In this document: one piece after another, positions 32,201 through 42,600 of the stretch
Layout: the number at the start of each line of letters is the position of its first letter
How positions within the stretch are numbered: the stretch's first letter is position 1
NCBI GenBank assembly: GCA_036023115.1
Contig: JAYKKT010000080.1
Span: 12,392,001 to 12,456,000 of the forward strand
From: Brasenia schreberi
Lineage: Eukaryota; Streptophyta; Magnoliopsida; Nymphaeales; Cabombaceae
Length of the DNA stretch: 64,000 bases
Direction: 5' to 3'
Notes under the pieces: model-generated
Databases searched by the model: none
What the model was told of the DNA's origin: nothing
What the model saw: the letters and a program-made list of their open reading frames with translations, nothing else
Made by a program: the position numbers and the translations under genes

Positions 32201-35200
32201 TTTGTTAACCAATCTGCCTTTCATCGTTATATTCTTGTTACCATTTGTTGACAAGTAATGATTTACACCGAAGAAGTGAAGAGAGGCGAACACCGGAAAC
32301 CCGTAAAAACAATTGCAAAAAAAAATTGGTCGTATCTCCCGTATCGCACGATATGGCACACGATAAGTGTAGTTGGGCGATATAGAGGCCTATATTGTAT
32401 CGTGAAACGTATCGCACCGTATCGATACAGATAACACTGGTTCTAAATTCTTTTCTTTGTTCCAAAGTGGGCTTGTATCGTGCGATATGGGCTTTATCAC
32501 ATGATATGGGCCAATACATGTGATATTACGATGTCGTATGATACAAGGTTATACGAATAACATTGAAAAATACTTTAATTGATTATCTTAGGTTTGATGT
32601 TAGGTCTGTTATACCTAAAGTTAGATGATAGGCTAACAATAGAGTGTACAGTTGTTGCAGCCAGACTCATTAGGCCTATTCTAAAGTAGTAGCAGTACCC
32701 ATGCTATGTACTAGTTGTTTATGCTTTATATTATACAAAAAAGGTCCTTATCATCCTAGAAAAAAGTTAGAATTTAAAAATATAACTTAATATATTAATA
32801 TACTATATTTTTTAACAAAAAAGTTAAAAAGTAATGATTTTAAAATATTTTTTTAATGAAATAAAACAGGTCATATATCACACTATATCGAATGATAATT
32901 ATCATGTATTGGTCCGTCTTTCGGTGCATGACCCGATACAATTTTTACAACATTGGATGATGAGAGGAAAATTTTAAGATGGTTTTGACATGTAGAAGAC
33001 CAAAGGAAGCTCTGATAAGAAGGTATGAGAAACTAGATTGTGAAAATATTAAATGTGGAATAAGATCATAAAAGTATTGAAAGAAAACAATAAAGAATGA
33101 TCTAGTTTATTTTGAGTTAATTGTTAGCATGACACATGATCAGGCTATGTAAAAACAAAAAATTCATATAGATGACCGCATCTAGTATGGGAAAAGTTTA
33201 GTTGTTGTTATCATCTCCATCAATTCTCCCATGTTGTCATAATACCAATACTAAATACTAATCTTATCCCTTTGAAGATGCATGATATGCTAAACTTTAA
33301 TTTCTTATCATTTATGTCGTCCAAAATGTTGAATTTGCATCTCATTCTATATATTCTAAATTTATTTTACTAAGTTGAAGAACCCTTGCTTTTATGTTCT
33401 CTCCACAAGGCAAGTCTGGTTTTAGCTTTTCACTGTTTCTGCGCATACTTCCACAATTCAATTCTCCTAACTCAACAGCAATTCTTCCGATTGTCAAGTT
33501 TGATACCCACTTTGTGATCTCTAATAATTCTCAATGAGTCTCCACACTTATGCTTAAGAGAAAGGAATTGATTTTGTATATCGAGTGCAATAATGATGGA
33601 AGTGGCCATGAAGATAAAACATAAGTGTAAAAGATGAGGTTTTCACTAGCTGTGCAACCTCTGATCGCCTTCATGAATGCGGCATTATGAACTAGCTTCA
33701 AGATCTGGTTGAGACTGCAAGGGAGCATAATAGACCTTCACAAAAGGAAGAATTTCACTGAATATCCAAAGAGGATCCTTTGTTTCGACTGGCTACTATA
33801 TTCTTTTAGCATGTAGTATACAGATCATTGGATCTTCTTTTACGATGTATTATACAAATTGAAATTTATGATACAGTTTTCATGATCTCTTCATGGATGT
33901 TCTCTTTGTCATTGTTGTTCTTACAATTGTACAGAGCTTCAAGATTCTAGTAGTTAGTTGCTATGACAAATTACTTCCATATACTAGACTTGACTTTGTT
34001 GATAAACAAGATTCTTCTCATTTGCAGGGTATGGGAGAAACCTTTGGACGAGTGACCATTGAAGCAATGGCTTTTGGCCTCCCGGTACTCAATGAAAACC
34101 TTGATGCTTAAAAACTTTGGTGGTTTCATAGTTATAATGATAACCATCACCTTGACGGTTGTATGTTTTCTGGCTTAGCCCTCCTTGAGATACTGGAAGC
34201 TTCAGTTTCTTGAGCGTAGATGTGAAGCTTTTGTTCATATGGTTATCATGGAAGGCCTTTCTAAGACTTGGTAGCTTTGAATTTGTAGACAAAGTTATTC
34301 ATATTAGTCTAGTGAGAGAAAGCCTGATATTTAGTTGTCATATAGGCATCTCTGTTCACAACTTTGGTGATGGTTGACCTTCATCTTGACTACTCAATGT
34401 AGACCACGTGGAATGCTTGGGTTCATGCTATTTTTCCAATTAATGATATTTTGCTGGTTGAATGAGGTTGCTCGATGTTTAGATGGTCCTATCATAATTG
34501 AGGCAGCTTTAGGGCCTTGGTTGGATGTCTTCAAGTTATTTATGAAATTAGAGAATAAAACAAAACATAGACAAAAACAAGCCAGAGGTTAATTATTACA
34601 ACAACTAAGCCTTTTCTCATATTAGATGGGGTCGGCTATCTGGATTCTTTGTTTCTATAGAGCCCGATCTTGTGTCATGGTAATGGTTAACTCAACGTAA
34701 ACTAGATCATTCTTTATTGTTTCCTTTCAATAGGTCTTCCTCGTCCTCTTTTAATATTTTCATAATCTAGTTTCTCATATCTTATCATAGCATCCTTGGT
34801 CGTTTTTCAACGTGTACAAACCATCTTAAATGAATGTTCTTCATTCTATCATCTTTAATGGCATCTTCTTGTCACATAGAATACTTGATGCACCTCTCTA
34901 TTTTAACCAACTTAGATTAATTGTATGCATAACATCTCCATTAATTTTTCCATCATTATGGAAAATTGACCCAAAGTATTTAAAACTTTTATTATGAGGT
35001 ATGTAATATGTACCAATCTTAATTTTTATGTTATATGAAGTAATCAAAAGATCGAGCATTCCAGATGTTGTCTTTCTTCTACTAAGTTGAAACCTTTACT
35101 TTGTAACGTTTCTCTGCATAGTTCAAATTTCTTATTAACCTTAAACTTGTCTACTAACACGATGTCATCCACAAATAACATACACCAAGGTATTTAATCT

Positions 35201-37709
35201 TAAATATATTTGTTAACTTGTTAATGACCAAGTGTTATTTGTACCATATTGTATCGTGCATCGTTTTTCTCCACGAAACAAGCATAGTGTATCATAATTT
35301 TTTTTAAATAGTTTAAAATAAAAATAGAAAAAAATCAAGACAATTCTAAATAATTCCTATAATTCAAAAGTTGAGTAAACATTCAATATTAACTATTAAT
35401 TCAATTCAAATTATAAGCACTTAAGCATTACAACTTCATGATTAAGTCATTAAATAAGTAACAAAATTCCAACTTTCATAATTGAAAAAAAAGAATCACA
35501 TATTTTAATCATGATCATCAACTAAATAATCTTCACCTTCTTCTCCTCCTTGTTCAAGATCATCACCACCTTCAATAGCAAAATCAATATCATCATCTCC
35601 TTGTTGATATTGTTGCGCTCTTTCCAAATTAATCCATTGAATATCTTGTTCAGTTAGGAGTGTATTTGTTTCATCATCTTCCATAATCCACTCCTCTATA
35701 ATATCAAAATTATCAAGACTTATTGAATCAAATTGGTTATCATACCTACTTGAGTTTAACTTTCTTAATTTCCTAGAAGAATGATAAATAAATAAAAACT
35801 AAAACTAAAAAATCAAGAATAAAAACTTAATAAATTGAACCATTAAATTGAATGCTTAATTAGTAAGTAATCCTTAATTATCTTTGTTTAAATCATATGT
35901 TGCAACGGATGAAACCTACATCATTGAGCTACTTATTTTTCAACCTATTGCGCTTTTTTTGTGGATATGTTCAAAGACACTCAAATTCCTTTTACAACCA
36001 ATTGCACTATAGGTTTGACTCATAACCCTTATTGCAAAATCTCTTTGAGTAATCACTTCTAAACCAACTCCATCAAATATCTAATAGAAAAAGAAAAATA
36101 TAAAGATTCATTCCACTATAAATATAAGTTTTAAGAAACTTAAATATTAAGATAAATGATTCGTATGTTTACCTGGACACATATTAGTACGTTTGCGAAT
36201 GGCTATAGGAAAGCTCATCAAGTGAAGAGCACTATCGCAGATCTCTATCTCTCTCTATATATAACATTTGCTCTACTCTCATCAGGGATCAATATATCTA
36301 TGAAATCAATTTTGGGGATGTAAATGAGAAAGGCAGGAAGATTTTAAATTTTGCTATGGCATTTGATCTCTTTATAATCAACACAATCTTCAAAAAATGA
36401 GATTAACATTTAATTACTTATAAGAGTGGCTTATCACAAACACAAATCAATTCTTTTGTTTGAAGGGAAAAAATAGATTATGTCGTAAAGATTACAAGGT
36501 AATTCTAGAAGAAAGCTTAACTACCCAACATTGACTTTTAGTTATGGATTTACAGGTAAAAAAGTGGACAAAGAAGAAAATAGTGCATCGAGCTATTTGG
36601 ACTAAATGGTGGAACCTCAAAAGCGAGAAAGAAGATATATTTAAACAGAAAGTCCTTCAAGAAGATGCTTGGAATTATGTTGGTACACCTTGTGATATGT
36701 GGAACAATATGGCTATACATATTAGGAAAGTGGCGAAAGATGTGTTAGGTGAATTTAAGGGAGGTGTACCGGCACAAAAAGAAGTTTGGTGGTGGAGTGA
36801 AGTGGTGCAAGATAAAATAAAGGCAAAGAGTGTATGTTATGAATTATATTATGCTAAAAAGGCTAGTGAAATGTTAGAGGCTTATAAGAATGAAAAAAAG
36901 GCCATCAGTGAAGCAAAATCTAAAATTTGAGAGGATTTATATAAAAAGCTCAATTCAAAAGAGGGTGAAAGAGATATTTTTAGGATAGCTAGGGTTAGAA
37001 ATAAGAAAACTAAGGATCTTAATTTTGTTAAATGCATCAAAGACGAGGATGAGAAAATTCTAGTGGCAAACGAAGATATAAAAAATAGATGAAAAAGTTA
37101 TTTTTATAAGCTTTTTAATGAAAATAAAGATGTTAGTATTAATTTACTAGAGCTAGCCAAAACAGAAAAGGATACAAACCATAATTTCTACCAACATATT
37201 CAAAATAAAGTCAAAGAGGCTCTTAAACATATGAAGGGTGGTAAATCTGTAGATCGGACAATATTCCTATAGAAGTTTGAAAAATCCTAGGAGGGACAGA
37301 AATCACTTGGGTTATAATACTATTTGATGAAATATGGAGAAATCAAAAAATGTTCGAAGAATGAAGAGCGAGTACAATTTGCTAACTTAAGTGTTCATGT
37401 TTCCATTTGTGTGTGTGTGAGAGAGAGAGGGGGGCATCCCTAATGTTCATATCTGCACTGCAGGTACTTGGAACAGATGCAGGTGGCACTCAGGAAATTG
37501 TAGAGCATAATGTCACTGGCCTGCTACATCCGGCCGGACCAGAAGGAGTAAAAGTTCTTGCCAAAAATATCGAGTTTCTGTTGCATAGCCCATCAGCACG
37601 AGAGACAATGGGTGCTAAAGGAAGAAAGAAGGTAGAGAAGTTGTTTCTGAAGAACCATATGTACCAGCGACTCGCACAAGTTCTCCAGAAATGCATGAAA
37701 ATCAAATAG
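29270..37709 (+). CDS. Family-4-like glycosyltransferase, membrane-anchored (4 coding exons)
   Basis: Exons 29270-30311, 31148-32061, 34028-34084 and 37464-37709 join in frame to 752 residues; every junction has GT-AG. After a Ser/Arg-rich N-terminus a single hydrophobic segment (LLPWLVIIVVWSYVGF, about residues 66-81) implies a type II protein of Golgi or ER. A low-complexity stalk leads to the GT-B N-domain (FHELSVTGAPISMMELASELL, then VVVLSRKGELM). Exon 2 carries WWIMENR, FLSESQSKQWLTWC, ELAFVAGIPSSLN and SSINPGKGQ. Exon 3 carries the EX7E motif (ETFGRVTIE), and exon 4 GTDAGGTQEIVEHNVTGLLHP. By recall it resembles the long Arabidopsis proteins At1g52420/At3g15940; substrate unknown. Introns 2 and 3 hold LINE and hAT debris, yet coding sequence is undamaged. 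Confidence 0.9.
30302..30365 (+). repeat. Perfect 32-bp tandem duplication across the exon 1 splice donor
   Basis: Copies 30302-30333 and 30334-30365 are identical, and each includes the end of exon 1 and the donor ATCG|GTATGC. Use of the first donor (after 30311) gives the family-conserved join TSWI-EQY. Use of the second (after 30343) would add 32 bases and shift the frame. Confidence 0.95.
30312..31147 (+). other. Intron 1 of the glycosyltransferase gene
   Basis: 836 bases, donor GTATGC, acceptor TTTTTGTTTC...TTTGCAG. Carries the second copy of the donor duplication. No transposon was recognised. Confidence 0.85.
32280..32560. repeat. Repeat of degenerate CGATATGG / GTATCG words
   Basis: Dense short palindromic words (GTATCGCACGATATGG, ATCGCACCGTATCGATAC, TGTATCGTGCGATATGG). 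Similar words occur at 10409-10622, 32870-32960 and 35240-35290. Non-coding. Confidence 0.55.
32955..33208 (+). mobile_element. RTE-LINE 3' fragment (intron 2)
   Basis: Diverged copy of the last ~250 bases of the RTE LINE, from a form of KMREHRLRWF through the conserved CTAGTATGGGAAAAGTTTAG to a GTT repeat. Truncated; no target-site duplication found. Confidence 0.75.
33209..33450 (-). mobile_element. RTE-LINE RT fragment, inverted (intron 2)
   Basis: Minus-strand match to the RT C-terminal region of LINE A (the ACATCTCCATCAATTCTTCC block and the segment encoding ETLESKGL..LSRTKTEY), strongly decayed. It abuts the 3' end of the plus-strand fragment. Confidence 0.55.
34028..34084 (+). CDS. 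57-nt exon 3 of the glycosyltransferase (EX7E motif)
   Basis: Nineteen codons, GMGETFGRVTIEAMAFGLP, with phase-0 junctions at both ends. It holds both glutamates of the EX7E motif that in family-4 enzymes contacts the sugar-nucleotide donor. Skipping it would keep the frame but remove the motif. Confidence 0.9.
34598..35222 (-). mobile_element. RTE-LINE piece E (3' part)
   Basis: Minus-strand LINE sequence from the GTT end (34598) back to the RT catalytic box, which here reads FVDD. About 340 bases of the 3' region are missing or diverged relative to copy A. Stops throughout. Confidence 0.8.
35480..36100 (-). pseudogene. hAT transposase C-terminal relic
   Basis: On the minus strand a piece at about 36090-35930 reads VITQRDFAIRVMSQTYSAIG then CKRNLSVFEHIHKK, the plant hAT dimerisation motif (SxxxCxRNWSxFExIHxKKRNRL). 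After an intron-like gap, 35690-35510 encodes an acidic tail (LLTEQDIQWINLERAQQYQQ ending DDHD). The N-terminal BED and DUF659 parts are absent here; a separate relic with those parts but no C-terminus is at 14150-15880. Terminal repeats not located. Confidence 0.7.
36280..37383 (+). mobile_element. RTE-LINE piece F (endonuclease end to RT start)
   Basis: Plus-strand LINE sequence from the endonuclease region equivalent to GDINEEGREILNFAMAFDLF to the RT start (EEWRAST equivalent). It includes the 128-residue open segment 36544-36930 (MDLQVKKWTKKKIVHRAIW, VWWWSEVVQDKIKAK). It lacks both LINE ends. With piece E on the other strand it could be one 5'-inverted insertion split by the hAT relic. 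Confidence 0.8.
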
Positions 37710-38122
37710 AAGACGGCTATTGGCATTACTCAGTCGATTCTTGATTCCAATCATTCTCGCTGTATTTGTCACTGGCCTATCAGAAGCTTTATCCTTTCTT
37801 GCTCAGTTTTAAAGTTCTCCTAATTTATGAAATTGAATAATCCATTTGTTTTTCCGTTCGCCGTTTGTGTTTTCTGCAAGAGCTGCAAGATACATGCCCC
37901 TATTTTGTAACCACCCGGCCTATATTGTGGACGCAACGGTGCTACGTCCATAAATATTTTTAAGCGAATTTCTTATGCAACAGTTTCTATTCCGAGCCCA
38001 AAGAGCACAAGCAGATGCATAGATCCTAGCCTCAGAGTTTCTTCGTGTTGCTTGAAGCCCTCAAAAAGGTGGGTTTTCATATATTCATAAATAAAAGAAT
38101 AGTAATATCTTGTTTGAACTTA
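37710..38122 (+). other. 3' flank / probable 3' UTR of the glycosyltransferase gene
   Basis: Follows the TAG at 37707-37709. AATGAATAA-like words near 37830 (AAATTGAATAATCC) could serve polyadenylation, but no site is certain. Confidence 0.4.
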
Positions 38123-38248
38123 AGTCCGTTCATGTAAAGATCACCTCTTGTATGGTCGGTCTTAAGCCCGGATAAAAAGAAGATGATTGGATTAGTCTCC
38201 TGATCATCAGTATAAAACTTTGTCGAACTTATACCATGGATTTTACAA
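38123..38248 (+). mobile_element. Solo 126-bp 5' module of the RTE LINE
   Basis: Matches only the first ~125 bases of the full-length RTE LINEs, from the LINE 5' terminus (TCCGTTCATGTAA) through AAGCCCGGATAAA to CCATGGATTTTACAA, then stops. A perfect 13-bp direct repeat (TTGTTTGAACTTA at 38110-38122 and 38249-38261) flanks it. There is no LINE 3' end. It ends at nearly the same module position at which copy C jumps into RT. Confidence 0.8.
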
Positions 38249-38261
38249 TTGTTTGAACTTA

Positions 38262-39612
38262 GTCGTGATTTTTTCTTGCCAATAATGTGGTCAGTTTAAA
38301 CAGGTTCCTTTGATTAAGATGCCTTGTGATCTTCAAGAATACAGATGGCCATCAACTAGCATGCACATTTAGAATTGTTGGGAAAAAGATCTCAATGGCG
38401 TGGCCCTCCCCTTAGCGGTTGGGTGCAGTTGAGAGTGACCACTGCAGGGGTGGTTGCCTGTTTGTGCATACTAAGGTCTTGATTGCCAACCGCTCAAATT
38501 TTAACTTTTTTGGTACGTGGGTGACTACGTTCGTAGCTTCCTCAAGTTGCAGAAGGCACGTACAGATAAATCTCATATCACTTCAGATTGTGTCCATCTC
38601 CATTGCCCAGTTTGATGATGAATAGCTGTATCTTTTTCTATGGAGTCTCCAACTGTTTCATCAGTAAGGCCGGTGCAGCACATTTTAAAGTACTTGTTTA
38701 TCGGTACCTTGACACGACAAGTGTAGAGGTGATGCTAACTTCCCACTGCATCGGTCTATCTTTAGGATGATACGGTTATATGGTCACTAACTCAGTGATA
38801 TGCAGCCGCCCACCGAACTGGACGGCTGAGATATCAAATGCAATTTGGCGTACCGTATTGAACTCCTCTTTGCAGTTCCGAGCACAAGCATCCTCAGGTT
38901 TGGCGAATGAATATATTCAACAAAAGCAACTCAGAGTCTGCCATGAATGCATTAAGAAGCGATGCTGCGTTAGTTAATTCGCTAACTAAATCCTTCAGAA
39001 ACTGAAAGTGAAACCACTCCCTTCTTCCTCTCAATATAAAAGAGAATTTTCATGAAGTGGGGCAAAGCAACAATGCGAAACAACAGTACACCTCCACTCC
39101 GTTAAAGTCAGCTGCACATTACTTACAGTAACGAAAAACGTACACTTCGGCAGGGTCTATCCTGCCTGCACTTGTAGTTTTCAGAAGATCGATGGGCTTT
39201 TAGATCCACCATTGTTCACTGGCCCTGTGAAGAGCCCTGAAACATCAAAAAAGAAAAACAAAGAGATGGCTCACTGGCATCTCAAGATTCATTATTTGTG
39301 CCAATGGAGGCGTCATTGGCAAAGCTTATCCTGAAAATAGAAAGGGACAAACGTGATAATCCTGTACAATTTAAAAAAATTGTTAGATTTAGATATCTAT
39401 CCTGATTGCACAAACTTCTGACTTCAAATTCCATGCCATGCATGCCTCAAATCCTTGCTACCAAAATTGCTCCGTACTTCAACATTGATTGCAGAAGTGA
39501 GGCAAGCTGTAAGCGGTTTGAGAGATTGAACACAGCTTTCGCACACACCACAAGCATCTTTGCAACTTAGTGCAGGGAAAATTCGACAGTAGGACCAGGG
39601 ATGCAAGATTAT
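38262..39612. other. Convergent intergenic region / 3' UTR of the enhancer-of-polycomb gene
   Basis: No recognisable gene. The part adjoining 39612 should include the 3' UTR of the minus-strand gene. Short plus-strand ORFs here (38419-38977) have no family resemblance. Confidence 0.4.
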
Positions 39613-42600
39613 CTATTCACTGTCCTTTGAGTCATTCTGGGCTGCTTGTATCAGTTCAGCAGTTACAAGGGCAACCATAGCCTTGTGAAGGGCTAGATCT
39701 GCCTTTTGCAACAGCCTCTGTGCTTTCAACCTCTTCAACTTCGCGAAGGCACATGCACGCTTTGCTGCACTCACTGGATCTCTCAACCTAAACTCTTCCA
39801 GGTCAGTACTGCCAGATTGATCAGATGACTGCTCCATGGAAGAATCATCAGATTGGTAATGCTTGTTATTTAACCATTTGGTTGAAGGTGGTTTTTGCAG
39901 ATGCAGTACCCCATTTCTCTTGCCGAGAGCAGCGAATGCACAACCAGTTGACGGTACAAGGACCCCCACTTTCCTTCCGTTTGCATGCTGCACTCGAGGG
40001 CTGTGGTACGAGTCCAACCATTCTCGGTTTCTTGACAATGACCCCGCATGCGATGCATATCTGGGTGAGAACACAGAACGTGCATGGAATCTGGGTGATG
40101 CATCAGAATATTCATAGCTTGAGGTAACAGCCCTCTCGTCTCCAGAAATAGATAAATTCATCTTCCTACCTGGTGCCATTAATCAATATGCACATGATTA
40201 GCATGTCTCTAACGCACAAGAATGTCATGAAAAAGAAAAGGAAGAGCTAAAGAGGCAATCGAACTAACATGGGATTTTAGTAGAAAAAGGATACATGAAA
40301 TGGTAATGTAACCGTTGGATCAGAGGAGCTCAAATTGAATTGGTCAATACCAGAGTCAGGCATTCAAGGCTATCCCATGAACTAAGTCGAGCACAAGAAG
40401 GACGACTTACCATTAAAATGATAACTTTCCAGCTCTCTAGGAGACGCATTGTTAGACCCTACTGCAGGAATCTTTTTCTGAGACCTTTGTTTTGAACCCT
40501 TGTTTGGCATTTCCAGTCCTCGTGGTCGCAAACAGAAGGCAAACACTGGTGGCTTCTCAATCAGCTTTCCCTTGCTAGTAGATCCATTAGAAGAACTTCG
40601 CAACTTGCTCACTGCTAATTCCCATTCCTTCAGCTGCCGCTGATATTGCTCCCACAGAGGAGGCTGCATCAAGCAAAGAGTCATGACCAAGAATAGCAGG
40701 ATATAAGCATAGACAAAATCAGAGCAGGTGCCTCATCCATTAAATGCCAAGTGAACTGATGGACACATTTTTAACCAATTTACATTTAGTTTCATCGCTA
40801 AGCTGCTGCCAGATCAATACAAGAGATGATGCGTCTGATCTGAGTATTGGTGAAAGAGAAAGCATAAACCCCAAAAAGAAAAGTTTAATGAACCAAGAAA
40901 GTCTCACCTGTAATTGACGAATCAATGGCATGCCCTTCTTTATCCTTTTCAATCGCCAATGTTCATAGATGGCATTCATAATATCAAAGGGTCCAACATC
41001 AGAAGCGAAACGTGCTATTTCATCACATGAAAATTCTTCACATTGTTGAGCATATGCAACCTTTTCAAACATGTCCATTGCCCTCTCAAACATCTCATCA
41101 GAAACATCAACAACCTGGCCCTCATCAATATCCAATGATCTTCTGAACTGCAAAAGCCACTCCTGGTCATCATAATCCATGTCATACAAGACACACGATG
41201 GATCCAAGGCCATCTCAATATCAGACTGAATCTGCCTAATGTACCTTGGACCACGGGCAAAAGGAACGGCAAGAGGATCAACCTCACCCTCCTCAATCAA
41301 GTGAACCCCAGGAATGGGTATATTCTTGACAGAAGCAGCTCTGATGTTCCTGTTGTAGCATTCTTCATGCATTTCTTTAAATAGCATATAATCGCCCCTG
41401 TTTACAAACTCAAGGTTCCAATCTTTCCCACCTTTCCATATTATTGCATGATTGGCTCGATTAGTTACCCCTGGCTGAAGAAGCTGATGTGCCTTGTATG
41501 TATACCTAGTGGACCCTTGAATTTTCACCAAAAGCCTCCAGTCATTTTGATCATGACAAGATAACGTGACTTGAGCCCCACGTTCCCTCCATCCTCGATC
41601 GCCAACTGTGACCAAGATATTTGCATCACATGACAATGAATCCAAGTACCTAAGAGGGCGTGCAGAATCTGCTAAATCAGCTGGTAATTCATCATCGTTT
41701 TCTTGAATTACTGGGGGGTAAAGTCCGCTATCTTCAGATAGCAATGACGCTGAACCCAAAGTTTGTTGCCTCCATGAACCACCAAGGAATTCATTGTATA
41801 AAAGCCTAGATCTCCCTTCCTGCCATGATTTTGAGCTACAAGAAAATGACTTGCGAACTGATTTCAGTCTGCTGTTATTAGACATGCTCCGAGGTGCAGT
41901 GGTGCTCTGCTGCCAAAGGTAATCATCATAAGAATTCCGAACCATTTCCCCTGTTGGGTTCTTTGTTGTTGTCAAAGCCCTCTCGAATGGAAGCAATGTC
42001 GGTTGGCTAGATGGTGAAGCAGTTTGATTCTTAATGGTGCTCAGAGAGGAGACAGCATAGGTTGGATCAGATTCTGCAGTAGCTGGAGAAACAATTGAAG
42101 ACCTTGACCTCCCTGCATATTGCCATGTTCCCATATTACATGGAAACCTGCGGAGACGAATGACCGTCCTCCGATGGGTATCATCAATAAAATACTTTCT
42201 TGCACCTGTTGTGCCATCATAAGTGCCAATTGCATTAACCTCACTCACGATTAAATGTTGGTTAGACTTGAGCAAATCCCCAGCAATGGTAAGAGGGAGA
42301 ACATGATTCAACCCTATTTTTGAGTGCTTCCGAACAAGCCCGTCAAGACCAGCAGTTGGAGGACTGTTAATTCCTGATGGAAGCTCAACGCTTAAACCAC
42401 CTTCATTCTTAATCAAAATCTGCTTACTCCAGTATGCATCTTTCAGCATGAAATGATTTTGTAACGAAAAAGATGCAATGGCACTACCCATCATCAACTT
42501 AAGATGCAGTAAGAGAAAAAATGTAGGCACGGAAGAAAAAGAAAGTATAATGGCTGCCAAACTTCTGCAATTCCCAACAAAAATGCCTGGAAAACTCCTA

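Larger units (their letters stand above)
32062..34027 (+). other. Intron 2 of the glycosyltransferase gene, with LINE debris
   Basis: Donor GTAAAA, acceptor CATTTGCAG. Holds a CGATATGG/ATACGAT-rich repeat (32280-32560), an RTE-LINE 3' end on plus (about 32955-33208) and an inverted RTE piece on minus (about 33209-33450). Confidence 0.8.
34085..37463 (+). other. Intron 3 of the glycosyltransferase gene, swollen by transposons
   Basis: 3,379 bases. Donor GTACTC, acceptor CACTGCAG. Contains RTE-LINE piece E (minus, 34598-35222), a hAT transposase C-terminal relic (minus, about 35480-36100) and RTE-LINE piece F (plus, about 36280-37383). Retention would end translation nine codons after exon 3. 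Confidence 0.85.

Noticed and set aside
32955..33450. Twin-primed LINE in intron 2
   Set aside because: The inverted piece lies beyond the 3' end, opposite to the arrangement that mechanism makes.
39825..40127. Plus-strand ORFs
   Set aside because: Shadows of exon 4 of the minus-strand gene.
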